DNA of 64,000 bases from Acidimicrobiales bacterium (GTDB taxonomy: Bacteria > Actinomycetota > Acidimicrobiia > Acidimicrobiales > Acidimicrobilacustridaceae): NCBI GenBank assembly GCA_030830565.1, contig JAURMR010000041.1, positions 1 through 64,000 of the forward strand. Reading direction: 5' to 3'. The notes beneath the pieces were generated by a model that was not told the DNA's origin, did not search any database, and worked only from the letters and a program-made list of their open reading frames with translations. Of this stretch, positions 45,140 to 53,451 are shown piece by piece (the stretch's first letter is position 1; the number at the start of each line of letters is the position of its first letter). A program made the position numbers and the translations under genes.

Positions 45140-45969
45140 GTTCGTCCTCGCGAACGGTTCTCGTCACGGGCGCCAGCCGAGGCATTGGTCGGGCGACCGC
45201 GATTGCGTTCGCCGAAGCAGGGTTCGATGTCGCGATTACCGCGCGGACGGTGTCGGATGGAGATCCGACTGCGCTCACTGACGATGGAAAAGTGCTTCCG
45301 GGGAGTTTGGCGTCAACTGCGGAGGAGATTGAAGCGCTTGGTCGCCGTGCCGTGCAGGTCCCACTTGATCTTCTTGACCGTGACGCGCTTGTTCCCGCAG
45401 TGGAGTCGGCAATCGCTGGCCTCGGTCACCTTGACGTTGTCGTGAACAACGCGATCTACGTCACCGGTGGTGGTCCAAAGTATTTCCTTGATACCGATCC
45501 TGATGATCTCATCAATCAAATGTGGGGCGATCTCACGGCGCAATTGTTGTTGTTGCAGCCTCAGGTCGCGCACATGGTGGGGCGTGGTGGAGGCGTGGTG
45601 ATCAATATCGGTTCTGGTTCCGGAAAGTGGAAGCTGAAGTTCCCGATTGGTCAGGGTGGTCCGCAACTGGCCTATTGCGCGTCGAAAGCCGGCTTTCATC
45701 GTGCTGCCGATCGTTTAGCGTTTGAATACGGCGATCAAGGGATCACCGCGTTCACTGTCGACCCTGGATTTGTCGCTACTGAACGCACGAAGATGGTCAC
45801 CGAACTTGGCGAGATTGCGTCGCGCGGCGTCGAACCGGCAGTCGTCGGCGCAGCGATTGCGTGGCTGGCGACAACCGGTGCTATGACCGAAAAGAACGGT
45901 AGTTACCACGAAGCACAAGAAATCGCCCGCAACATCGGGCTGTTGCCGTCACTTCCAGAAGCTGACTGA
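45136..45969 (+). CDS. SDR family oxidoreductase
   Basis: A 277-residue classical SDR: TGASRGIGRA at about residues 11-20, NNAIYV near 105 and YCASKAGFHR. The insertion LPGSLASTAEEIEALG aligns with the SDR at 37964, indicating a recent paralogue pair. The stop of the preceding gene overlaps its ATG (ATGA). It ends facing the luciferase-like gene 14 nt away. The substrate is unknown. Confidence 0.78.
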   Translation: MSSSSRTVLVTGASRGIGRATAIAFAEAGFDVAITARTVSDGDPTALTDDGKVLPGSLASTAEEIEALGRRAVQVPLDLLDRDALVPAVESAIAGLGHLDVVVNNAIYVTGGGPKYFLDTDPDDLINQMWGDLTAQLLLLQPQVAHMVGRGGGVVINIGSGSGKWKLKFPIGQGGPQLAYCASKAGFHRAADRLAFEYGDQGITAFTVDPGFVATERTKMVTELGEIASRGVEPAVVGAAIAWLATTGAMTEKNGSYHEAQEIARNIGLLPSLPEAD

Positions 45970-45983
45970 GGAGACGTCAGTCG

Positions 45984-46949
45984 TTAGAGGTTTGGCGCAA
46001 CCTGTGTACAGGTGAGTTCGACGTGGCGTTCGACAAGTTCATCGGGCATGCCCGCAACACTGGCCCACAAATACACATGCTCAACTGGCGCACCTTCAGT
46101 TGCCTCGCGGATCGCTGCAACCGCATCTGCGGGCGTCAGAACACGAAGACCAGGGATCTGTCCCTTTTGTGCTGCGCCACTGCGCAGTTTCTCGACAGTG
46201 ATTTCTCTTGGAGCCTCGCGACCAGAACCGGCCACGGCGGCAGCTCGGTAGGAGTTCAACTGGTGCGCGTAGTGGGGGAGTATGCGCTCGAACGCTTCTT
46301 CGGGATCATCGGCGACGATGATGTCGAGCATTCCTCCGGTGCGTGCAGACGAAGGATCGTGACCGGCCTCAACGAGTCCTTCACGGTAGGGATCAAGGAG
46401 TGCTTGATCGAGACTTAAGAGGCCAACACCAAGGCGGCCTGCGCGCTTTGCACCCTGCGGTCCTTGATAGCCAAGCCAGATTGGGAACGGATTCTGTGCC
46501 GCTGGGGGAGTGACGATTCCGCCATCGAGGAGGCGACGGATTTCGGCGACGGAAGCGTCGGTGAGTCCGTAACGCTTGGTGATGTCAGTGTTGTAGAGCT
46601 CGTATTCGGGAACGCTGTAGCCGGCACCGATGCCGAGCTCGAGGCGTCCGCCGGAGATCTGGTCGATGACTGCTGCTTCCTCGGCAACTAAGACTGCCGG
46701 ACGAAGCGCAGCAACAAGGACGGCGGTTCCGATGCGCACCCGCGAGGTTCGAGCTGCCGCAGCAGCGGCGAATGTGAGCGGCTGCGGCAAATAGCCATCG
46801 TCGAAGAGATGGTGCTCGGAGAACCACACCGAAGCGGCGCCGAGGCGTTCGGCTTCGACAACAAGATCGAGTGCCTTCCCGTACACCTCGGGCCACGGTC
46901 GGTCCCAAGGTGCAGGGTTTCGAAGGTCGAAATAGAGGCCCAGCTTCAC
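45984..46949 (-). CDS. Luciferase-like (LLM) flavin/F420-dependent oxidoreductase
   Basis: A 321-residue bacterial-luciferase TIM barrel: a KLGLYFDLRNP first strand, VWFSEHHLFDDGYLPQPL near residues 41-58, a GTAVLVAALRPA strand, and SGGRLELGIGAG. The E-H-H segment is typical of F420- or FMN-dependent monooxygenases and reductases of Actinobacteria. The cofactor cannot be decided by eye. The GTG at 46949 overlaps the upstream SDR stop (GTGA), so the pair is coupled. Confidence 0.8.
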   Translation of the reverse strand: MKLGLYFDLRNPAPWDRPWPEVYGKALDLVVEAERLGAASVWFSEHHLFDDGYLPQPLTFAAAAAARTSRVRIGTAVLVAALRPAVLVAEEAAVIDQISGGRLELGIGAGYSVPEYELYNTDITKRYGLTDASVAEIRRLLDGGIVTPPAAQNPFPIWLGYQGPQGAKRAGRLGVGLLSLDQALLDPYREGLVEAGHDPSSARTGGMLDIIVADDPEEAFERILPHYAHQLNSYRAAAVAGSGREAPREITVEKLRSGAAQKGQIPGLRVLTPADAVAAIREATEGAPVEHVYLWASVAGMPDELVERHVELTCTQVAPNL

Positions 46950-47779
46950 GACATACGACCGACCATTGCGTCGTGACCGATTGCCGGCTCGATGAACGAG
47001 CGGAAGTCGGGGCCAGAACGCAGGTGGTGCCCGCCATCGACATTGATCGTGGTGCCGGTGATCCAGCGGGCTTCGTCGCTCAGAAGGAAGCGGGCGAGAT
47101 TGGCGACGTCTTCAGGTTCACCGACATCGTTGAGTGGCGTGTTGACGATGTACGAGTCATACACCGCTGATTCTCGCGGAATGCCTTCCATAATTTCGGT
47201 GGAGATGAAGCCAGGGCGAATGGCGTTGAAGCGAACTTTGGTTTCGCCGTATTCATTCGCCGCGTTACGCATCATTTCTTCGATGCCGGCCTTTGAGACG
47301 CAGTAGGCGCCGAACATCGGATGGGGAATGTGGCCTGCGAGCGAGGACATTCCAATAAACGAACCGCCACCTGCTGCGACCATGTGGGCGGCGGAGTACT
47401 TCACTGAAAGCATCGTGCCAAGCACGTTGAGGTGGAGGACACGCAAGAACTCGTCGGTGTCGAGCAGGTGGTACGGGCCCATGCCACCACCACCACCGGC
47501 GTTTGCGACGAATCCGTTAAGGCCACCGAAGGCGTCGACGTGGTTTGCAACGAGTGCAGCGACATCGGCTTCAACAGTGACGTCGGTGACCTGATGACGG
47601 ATTTGGCCTGACGCGCCACTGGCCTTGATGCGATCAACAACCTCGGTGAGCTTGCTCTCGGTGCGGCCGCAAATGGTCACGTTCATGCCGTCCTGGGCAA
47701 GACGAGTGGCGCAGGCTGCGCCGATGCCGGTGCCGCCACCGGTGACGATTGCTGAGCGGCCTGCAAGTGATGACGACAT
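46946..47779 (-). CDS. SDR family oxidoreductase
   Basis: A 277-residue FabG-like SDR with TGGGTGIGAA at about residues 13-22, ANAGGGGG near 93, Ser in GMSSLAG, YCVSKAG, and the C-terminal NVDGGHHLRSGPDF. The last 20 or so residues (ending near GHDAMVGRMS) go beyond the minimal fold. A strong GGAGGAA Shine-Dalgarno precedes the ATG, and the 100-nt gap upstream contains a TAGCGT that could be a -10 box, so the gene may have its own promoter. Confidence 0.8.
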   Translation of the reverse strand: MSSSLAGRSAIVTGGGTGIGAACATRLAQDGMNVTICGRTESKLTEVVDRIKASGASGQIRHQVTDVTVEADVAALVANHVDAFGGLNGFVANAGGGGGMGPYHLLDTDEFLRVLHLNVLGTMLSVKYSAAHMVAAGGGSFIGMSSLAGHIPHPMFGAYCVSKAGIEEMMRNAANEYGETKVRFNAIRPGFISTEIMEGIPRESAVYDSYIVNTPLNDVGEPEDVANLARFLLSDEARWITGTTINVDGGHHLRSGPDFRSFIEPAIGHDAMVGRMS

Positions 47780-47879
47780 TGGTTCCTCCGGGAAGGTTGA
47801 GAGTGGCTTTACGCTACTACCTGCCGAAATTGCACTTCTCCGTAAAGGCCCCCGGGTGCGACCTCTGCGAAGTCAGCGG

Positions 47880-48701
47880 TTACGAGCGAGGCGAGCCGTC
47901 GAGGTTTCGTACTTCGAGACCGAACTCCTCGATGTTGTCGAGACTCACGGTGATGCGGCCGGTGACGTCGGGATCGCAATCGCACAGTACGAGTGTTCCC
48001 TCGACCATTGCTTCCATCGACTCGATCTGATCAGGGCGCAAGCGATCACCGACGAGGGCAGCCGCACCCTCGGAGAGGACAGCGGCGCGCGGTTCGACAG
48101 TGTTGACGCGAACTCCCGTTCCGTAGAGTTCCATAGCCAGACCATTAGAGAGTCGATTGAGAGCAGCTTTGGTTGCGCCGTAGGCCGAGATGTTGACCGA
48201 GGTTGGAACGATTGGTTCGGAAGGTCCGCCCCACAACTTTGCGCTTCCGCTCGACAGATTGACGATCCAACCTTCACCAGCGGCAACCATTGCTGGTGCG
48301 GCGGCGAGTGAAAGATCAAGAGGAGCGTTTGCGTTGACCTCGAACATAATGTTGCGGCGCTTTACCGAAAACCCGGTAAGCGGAGCTTGGATCGACGCGG
48401 CGGCGTTGTTGACCAGAATTTCGATATGTCCACCAAGTGCTTCGGCCGCTTCAGGGATGACCCGGAGGCGATCTTCAGGATCAGTGAGATCGGCAACGAT
48501 GATTTCAACTTGAGTGCCGAAGCGCGCAAGTCGATCTCGAGTCGAGTTGAGGCTTCCCTCAAGTCGTTCGTGCTGGTCAAGTGTGCGTGCCGTCAAGACG
48601 ATGTTTGCGCCTTCGGCTGCCATGCGTTCGGCAATGCCAGCACCGATGCCGCGACTTGAACCGGTCACGACAACACGACGACCTGCGAAGCGGCCAGCCA
48701 T
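47880..48701 (-). CDS. SDR family oxidoreductase
   Basis: A 273-residue SDR with TGSSRGIGAG at about residues 14-23, NNAAAS near 98, Ser in LSSGSAK, YGATKAALNR. It also has an insertion after the second strand (RLEGSLNSTRDRLARFG), comparable to the two SDRs at 37964 and 45136. The ATG at 48701 shares its A with the TGA of the upstream DegT gene (TGATG), so translation is coupled; a GTG one codon earlier is possible. Confidence 0.76.
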   Translation of the reverse strand: MAGRFAGRRVVVTGSSRGIGAGIAERMAAEGANIVLTARTLDQHERLEGSLNSTRDRLARFGTQVEIIVADLTDPEDRLRVIPEAAEALGGHIEILVNNAAASIQAPLTGFSVKRRNIMFEVNANAPLDLSLAAAPAMVAAGEGWIVNLSSGSAKLWGGPSEPIVPTSVNISAYGATKAALNRLSNGLAMELYGTGVRVNTVEPRAAVLSEGAAALVGDRLRPDQIESMEAMVEGTLVLCDCDPDVTGRITVSLDNIEEFGLEVRNLDGSPRS

Positions 48702-49933
48702 CACAAACCCTTTTCAGTGACGAATCCGTCGATACATTCGCCGATGTAGTCACAATCTGCGTCGGACAGTGAGTGGTTGTTGGGAACAATGAGGCCCCAC
48801 TCCATCACCCGATCGGCATTGGGCAGTCCGTCGGAGGGAACACGGAACTCTTGGCCGCGGAGCATTGGTTGCCTTGTGATATTGCCGGTCCAAACCATGC
48901 GAGTGTCGACGCCGTGGGATTCCATCCACTGCTGAAGCTCGGCGCGACGGATTCCGGAGTCAGGCTGAATAATGAACGGGAACATATGCCAGCCCGTTTC
49001 GATCCCTTCGGTGAGTTGGGGAAGGACAAACAAGTGTGGGTACTTCGCGAGATGTGAACTCGTAATCGCGAAACTGCGCTGACGGCGAGCGAGATTTTCG
49101 TCCAACTTGTCGAGCTGAACGAGGCCAAATGCAGCGGAAAGTTCAGAAGGCTCGAAGTTCCAACCGTTCTCATCAAAGATGAAGATGTTGTCGTACTCAA
49201 GGCCGTCATCGAGTTCGCTGAAGAAGCGATTGACCTTTCCTTTCAGCGAACCAAAGAGTTGGAGCTCAGAGCGGCGGCCCCAACGGCGGAAGAGCAGCGC
49301 ACGGTCAGCGAGTTCGTCATTATCGAAACACACCATGCCGCCGGTGCCGGCTGCAGTGATGATGTGTGAGAGGGCGAAACTCGTGAGGGAAATATCGGCG
49401 CGAGTACCTGTTGACGTTCCACGAAGCGTCTGACCCAAGGCATCGCACGAGTCTTCGATCACGAGAAGGTTGTGGCGATCAGCAATGTCGCGAATGACGT
49501 CCCAGTCCGGGCAGTTGCCGATGAGGTTCGGGGCGAGGATCGCCCTCGTCTTCTCGGTCACCATCTCTTCGATGCGATTGACATCGATCTGGAAGGTGTC
49601 AGGCGTGACGTCGACGAAAACTGGAACTGCACCCTTGCGTACCACTGGTGCGACATCGGTTGAGAAGGTGACGGAACTCGTGACGATCTCGTCACCTGGC
49701 TGAAGATCGATTGCTTCATACGCCAGGTACAGCGCTGAGCTTCCCGAGTTGCACATGACACCGCGCTTCTTGGCAAAAAGATCGGCCACGCGACGTTCCA
49801 TCGCCTTGACGTTCTTACCGATGCGCATGGCAGTGGGACCACCGCGGAGAACTTCGACGACTGCATCGATCTCGCGATCATCATGGACGGAACCGGCGTA
49901 ATCGATTCGGCGGTCGCTGTTTATGCGGCTCAT
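48701..49933 (-). CDS. DegT/DnrJ/EryC1-family PLP enzyme with His in place of the catalytic Lys
   Basis: A 410-residue fold-type I sugar-aminotransferase homologue: an N-terminal RIDYAGSVHDD, CNSGSSALYLAYEA, and IEDSCDALGQTLRG. Where aminotransferases have the PLP lysine (S-F-x-x-x-K), this protein reads SFALSHIITAAGTGG, so H190 occupies the lysine site. That replacement defines the PMP-dependent 3-dehydratases E1/RfbH and ColD, which remove a 3-hydroxyl from nucleotide sugars. No sugar-nucleotide genes flank it. It is coupled to MarR (ATGA) and to the SDR downstream. Confidence 0.82.
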   Translation of the reverse strand: MSRINSDRRIDYAGSVHDDREIDAVVEVLRGGPTAMRIGKNVKAMERRVADLFAKKRGVMCNSGSSALYLAYEAIDLQPGDEIVTSSVTFSTDVAPVVRKGAVPVFVDVTPDTFQIDVNRIEEMVTEKTRAILAPNLIGNCPDWDVIRDIADRHNLLVIEDSCDALGQTLRGTSTGTRADISLTSFALSHIITAAGTGGMVCFDNDELADRALLFRRWGRRSELQLFGSLKGKVNRFFSELDDGLEYDNIFIFDENGWNFEPSELSAAFGLVQLDKLDENLARRQRSFAITSSHLAKYPHLFVLPQLTEGIETGWHMFPFIIQPDSGIRRAELQQWMESHGVDTRMVWTGNITRQPMLRGQEFRVPSDGLPNADRVMEWGLIVPNNHSLSDADCDYIGECIDGFVTEKGL

Positions 49934-50415
49934 GGCTGCTCCTTCGTAGTGAATGAATCAGTTCGGATTGGGGTGGAACGTAGGTCGGCGACCAATTGGT
50001 CGATAAGGCGAACAAGTTCGGTGCAGTCGTGCTCGCTCCATGTGTCGAGCACGTCGGTCATTTGTTCAACGCGCAACTCCACAATGCGGTCATGGGTGCG
50101 TTTGCCTTGCACCGTCAATCTGGCAACGGCGAGTCGGGCATCGTTGGGGTCGGTGCCGCGCTCTACGAGTTCGGCATCTTCTAAGACGCGAACTTGTCGG
50201 TTTGCTGCCGCAGGGTCCATCGAACATCGACGGGCGAGCTGTCCCATGGGCAACTCGCCCGAGTCGGCCAGCGTGCGCAAGATCGCGTAGCCAGCACGAG
50301 TGACCTCGACGCCAATTGCCGCGGTTTGGCGGTGATGAATGGCTCGGTTCACGGTGAGTCGGAAAAGCCGTTCGAGGGATCGTTCGGTTTCGGCGACCGA
50401 CGCGGCGCTGGGCAT
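49930..50415 (-). CDS. MarR-family transcriptional regulator
   Basis: A 161-residue MarR protein: an N-terminal dimerisation helix, a winged helix at about residues 45-105 with LARRCSMDPAAANRQVRVLEDAELVER and a DPNDARLAVARLT wing, then a C-terminal dimer helix. The ATG at 50415 follows a consensus promoter by 6 nt (leaderless); frames opening further upstream were rejected. It overlaps the DegT gene (ATGA) and diverges from an efflux-type MFS gene, the common MarR-exporter arrangement. Confidence 0.85.
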   Translation of the reverse strand: MPSAASVAETERSLERLFRLTVNRAIHHRQTAAIGVEVTRAGYAILRTLADSGELPMGQLARRCSMDPAAANRQVRVLEDAELVERGTDPNDARLAVARLTVQGKRTHDRIVELRVEQMTDVLDTWSEHDCTELVRLIDQLVADLRSTPIRTDSFTTKEQP

Positions 50416-50421
50416 GCCCGA

Positions 50422-50450
50422 ACCGTAGGGAAAGTCTTGGACTATGTCAA
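50422..50450 (-). promoter_or_regulatory. Consensus leaderless promoter of the marR-degT-sdr operon
   Basis: On the minus strand: TTGACA (50450-50445), a 17-nt spacer, TACGGT (50427-50422), 6 nt, then the ATG at 50415. The imperfect palindrome CTTG-8 nt-CAAG (50436-50451) overlaps the -35 box and may be the MarR operator. Confidence 0.65.
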
Positions 50451-50455
50451 GGTTC

Positions 50456-50483
50456 TTGCGAAGAGGACCCCGTCGGCAAGACT
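50456..50483 (+). promoter_or_regulatory. Candidate promoter for the divergent MFS gene
   Basis: TTGCGA (50456-50461), a 16-nt spacer and AAGACT (50478-50483), 6 nt before the ATG at 50490. Its -35 box lies within 11 bp of the marR -35 box, so one operator could control both genes. Confidence 0.4.
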
Positions 50484-50489
50484 CGCCCG

Positions 50490-52067
50490 ATGGCAGCGAC
50501 TTCTTCAACCACTGGTGGCGTTCCGGCTCGGGCAGGAATCGTCCTCGCAGCATTGATCGGAGTCGCCACAGTGGCGAACCTGAATCTTGCAGTTGCGAAT
50601 GTTGCGCTTCCTGATATCGGTCGACATTTCGATGCATCGCAAACAGCGATCAATGCGGTTGCGGTTGGGTTCTCCCTTGGTCTTGCTGCGACGGTGTTGT
50701 GGCTTGGCGCACTCGGCGACCGCTATGGCCGAAAGGCGATGCTGCTACTCGGCATGGGTCTGTCGGTTCCGGCCTGTCTGCTTGCCGGCTTCGCTCCGAC
50801 TATCGGCGTGCTGGCGTTTGCGCGCATCGTTGGTGGTGTGGCCGCAGGTATGGCGTTTCCTACGACTCTCGCACTTATTACTGCGCTCTGGACGGGGTCA
50901 CCCCGGACAAAAGCGATCGCGTTGTGGTCTGGCATTGGTGGCGCAATGTCTTCGGCAGGGCCACTTGTCGCTGGTCTGTTACTGGTTCGCTTTTGGTGGG
51001 GTTCGGTGTTTCTCATCACCGTTCCGCTCGCCATCGCTGGTTTCATCGCTGCCTGGTTGTACGTCCCGGCGCATGTCAACGAGACAACAGAGCCGGTGGA
51101 CAACTTTGGTGGTTTGCTTTCGGTGGTGATGGTTGCGGCTGCTGTGGTGGCGATCACCATTGCGCCGAATCCTGATTCTCAAACCTCAGCAATCATCGTC
51201 GGCCTGGTCGCGGTTGCAGCGGTCGGTGCTTTTGTTCTGCGCCAGCGTCGCGTGGCAGCGCCGCTCTATGACCTCAAGGTCGCATCACGTCGCACATTTT
51301 GGGTTGCTGCAGTTGCGGGGATGTTGGTGTTTGGAGCGCTCGTCGGCGCCATGTTCATTGGTCAGCAGTACTTGCAGAACGTCCTGGGCTACGCAACGTG
51401 GCAGGCAGGTATGGCGATTCTTCCGACAGCGATCTTCATGGTGGTTGCTGCGCCAGTTTCTGCTTGGTTGATTGAGCGTCGAGGTTCACGCGACGCGCTG
51501 CTTGCTGGTTTTGTCGCGGTGGGTCTTGGATTTGTCGTCATGCTGCTGCTGTGGAAGCAGAATGCTTCCTATGTCGTCGTTGGTCTTGCCTATTCGCTAC
51601 TCGGCATCGGTGTTGGTCTCGCCGGACCGCCCGCTTCAAAGTCGCTGACCGAATCGGTACCGGTTGCTCGTGCTGGCATGGCGTCGGCAACCGCAGATCT
51701 GCAGCGTGACCTTGGCGGTGCAATTCTTCAATCGATACTTGGTGCGGTGCTCACTGCAGGATATGCGAAAGCGTTTACAACGCAGATTGACGACGCTCCG
51801 TCAACAATTAATGACTCGGTTGTGTCGCAACTAACAAAGTCCTACTCGAGTGCCGAGAATCTCGCCGTGCAGTATCCGCAGTATGCCGATCAGATCGTCT
51901 CCGCTGCACGTCAATCCTTCGTTGATGGCCAAACCGCAGCATTTGCTGTTGGCATCGTTGCAATGCTTGTCGGCCTAACTGTGGTGTGGTTCGGCTTCCC
52001 AACGAAAAACGCCGAGACCGATCTCGTCGCTGGCTATCAGCGCAGCGACGAGTCAGTCCCGGCGTAG
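50490..52067 (+). CDS. MFS drug-efflux type transporter (DHA2, 14 helices)
   Basis: A 525-residue exporter of the EmrB/QacA type. It has a helix-1 NLAVANVALPDIGRHF segment, the loop 2-3 motif LGALGDRYGRKA, a motif-C-like GIGGAMSSAGPLVAGLLL and about 14 hydrophobic segments. It pumps unknown hydrophobic compounds out through the cytoplasmic membrane using the proton gradient. It is divergent from marR with 74 bp between, so it is the probable MarR target. It is a different protein from the DHA2 transporter at the left edge. Confidence 0.87.
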   Translation: MAATSSTTGGVPARAGIVLAALIGVATVANLNLAVANVALPDIGRHFDASQTAINAVAVGFSLGLAATVLWLGALGDRYGRKAMLLLGMGLSVPACLLAGFAPTIGVLAFARIVGGVAAGMAFPTTLALITALWTGSPRTKAIALWSGIGGAMSSAGPLVAGLLLVRFWWGSVFLITVPLAIAGFIAAWLYVPAHVNETTEPVDNFGGLLSVVMVAAAVVAITIAPNPDSQTSAIIVGLVAVAAVGAFVLRQRRVAAPLYDLKVASRRTFWVAAVAGMLVFGALVGAMFIGQQYLQNVLGYATWQAGMAILPTAIFMVVAAPVSAWLIERRGSRDALLAGFVAVGLGFVVMLLLWKQNASYVVVGLAYSLLGIGVGLAGPPASKSLTESVPVARAGMASATADLQRDLGGAILQSILGAVLTAGYAKAFTTQIDDAPSTINDSVVSQLTKSYSSAENLAVQYPQYADQIVSAARQSFVDGQTAAFAVGIVAMLVGLTVVWFGFPTKNAETDLVAGYQRSDESVPA

Positions 52068-52083
52068 TCGTGTTGCTCGTCTG

Positions 52084-53337
52084 TTAGGCGGTGGCGAGCG
52101 GCGCAGGATTGCGTCGTGCGCCTTCGGTGAAGGTCACCGGCATGTGCTTGATGCCACCAATGAAGTTGGAACGCAGGATGTCGACGTTGCCAGCAAGGCG
52201 CATGTCGGGAATCCGCTCAAGGATCTCCTTGAAGATCAGCTTGAGTTCCATTCGAGCAAGGTTTGCTCCAAGGCAGAAGTGCTGGCCGCCGCCACCAAAT
52301 GCGATGTGCTCGTTCGGGAAACGGTCGATGTTGAACTGATAGGGATCATCGAAGACTTCTTCGTCACGGTCGGCAGAGATATGCCACATGACGACCTTGT
52401 CGCCCTTCTTGATTTCCTTGTCGCCGATGACGGTGTCATCCATGGCGGTGCGACGGAAGTGGTACACCGGCGTTGCCCAGCGAAGGATTTCTTCGATCGC
52501 GTTATCGATCTTGCCGTCCATGTCGCCTGCAAGTGCTGCGTACTGGTCGGGGTTCTGCATAAGCGCCCACATACCCCACGAAGTGGTGTTACGAGTGGTC
52601 TCGTTGCCAGCAACCGTAAGCAGCATCATGAACATGTCGAATTCAAGCTCCGAAAGGCGATCGCCTTCGATCTCAGAGTTGATCAGCTTGGTGACGATGT
52701 CGTCGCGCGGATCGCTTGCACGCTGCTTGCCAAGCTCGTTGACATACATGAACAACTCGCCCGAAGCAGCGGCGCCGTCTTCGTTCGCGTATTCGGGATC
52801 ATCGAGGCCGATCATGCGGTTCGACCAGTCGAACAGCATCATGCGGTCTTCCTGGGGAACACCCATGATTTCGGCAATGGCCTGAAGCGGAAGTTCCGAG
52901 GCCAAGTCGACAACAAAGTCGCACGAACCGCGCTCAATGATGTTGTCGACGATGAGGATGGCGCGGTGCTGGAGGTACTTCTCAAGCAGGCCGATCATGC
53001 GCGGCGTGAAGCCCTTGTTTACAAGAAGGCGGTAGCGCGTGTGCTTGGGCGGATCGGTGTAAAGCATCATGAGGCCGCGAGGGTCCATGCCCTGCGCTTC
53101 GCCGGGGAACTCCTCGGGCGTGAGGATTGAGATGCCGCCTGCTTCAGACGAGAAGAGTCCGGTGTCGCGGTTGACCGTTACGAGATCCTTGTGCTTCACC
53201 ACGTTCCAGAAGCCTTGAGCGCCCGGATACTCGTGCCAGCTCACCGGGTCTTCGGCGCGAAGACGGTCAAACATTTCGTAGTGCTCGAGTCGCTGGAAGC
53301 GGTCGAGGTCGAGGAGGTCAATTCCCTCGAGTGTCAT
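52084..53337 (-). CDS. Cytochrome P450 (steroid/fatty-acid hydroxylase-like)
   Basis: A 417-residue P450. The I-helix is AGNETTRN (243-250), the K-helix EEILR (282-286) and the heme loop FGGGGQHFCLGANLAR with axial Cys 355. The end NFIGGIKHMPVTF is typical of the CYP125/CYP142/CYP124 group that oxidises sterol or branched-chain termini. The start is ambiguous: ATG 53337 has AAGGGG upstream and was chosen; GTG 53388 would add 17 residues. A redox partner is not in the window. It is convergent with the MFS gene. Confidence 0.88.
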   Translation of the reverse strand: MTLEGIDLLDLDRFQRLEHYEMFDRLRAEDPVSWHEYPGAQGFWNVVKHKDLVTVNRDTGLFSSEAGGISILTPEEFPGEAQGMDPRGLMMLYTDPPKHTRYRLLVNKGFTPRMIGLLEKYLQHRAILIVDNIIERGSCDFVVDLASELPLQAIAEIMGVPQEDRMMLFDWSNRMIGLDDPEYANEDGAAASGELFMYVNELGKQRASDPRDDIVTKLINSEIEGDRLSELEFDMFMMLLTVAGNETTRNTTSWGMWALMQNPDQYAALAGDMDGKIDNAIEEILRWATPVYHFRRTAMDDTVIGDKEIKKGDKVVMWHISADRDEEVFDDPYQFNIDRFPNEHIAFGGGGQHFCLGANLARMELKLIFKEILERIPDMRLAGNVDILRSNFIGGIKHMPVTFTEGARRNPAPLATA

Positions 53338-53451
53338 GCGGATCCCCTTGGTAGGTGCTGAGACGGTCGGCGACGTGTCGTCGGTCACGGAACACTAATA
53401 GAGACGGGCATGAACGCCACCTTCGACTCCGGAAATCCGATTTCGTCGGGC

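Noticed and set aside
52144-53130. 328-codon plus-strand open frame opposite the P450
   Set aside because: The P450 motifs on the minus strand are complete; the plus frame is a codon-bias shadow.
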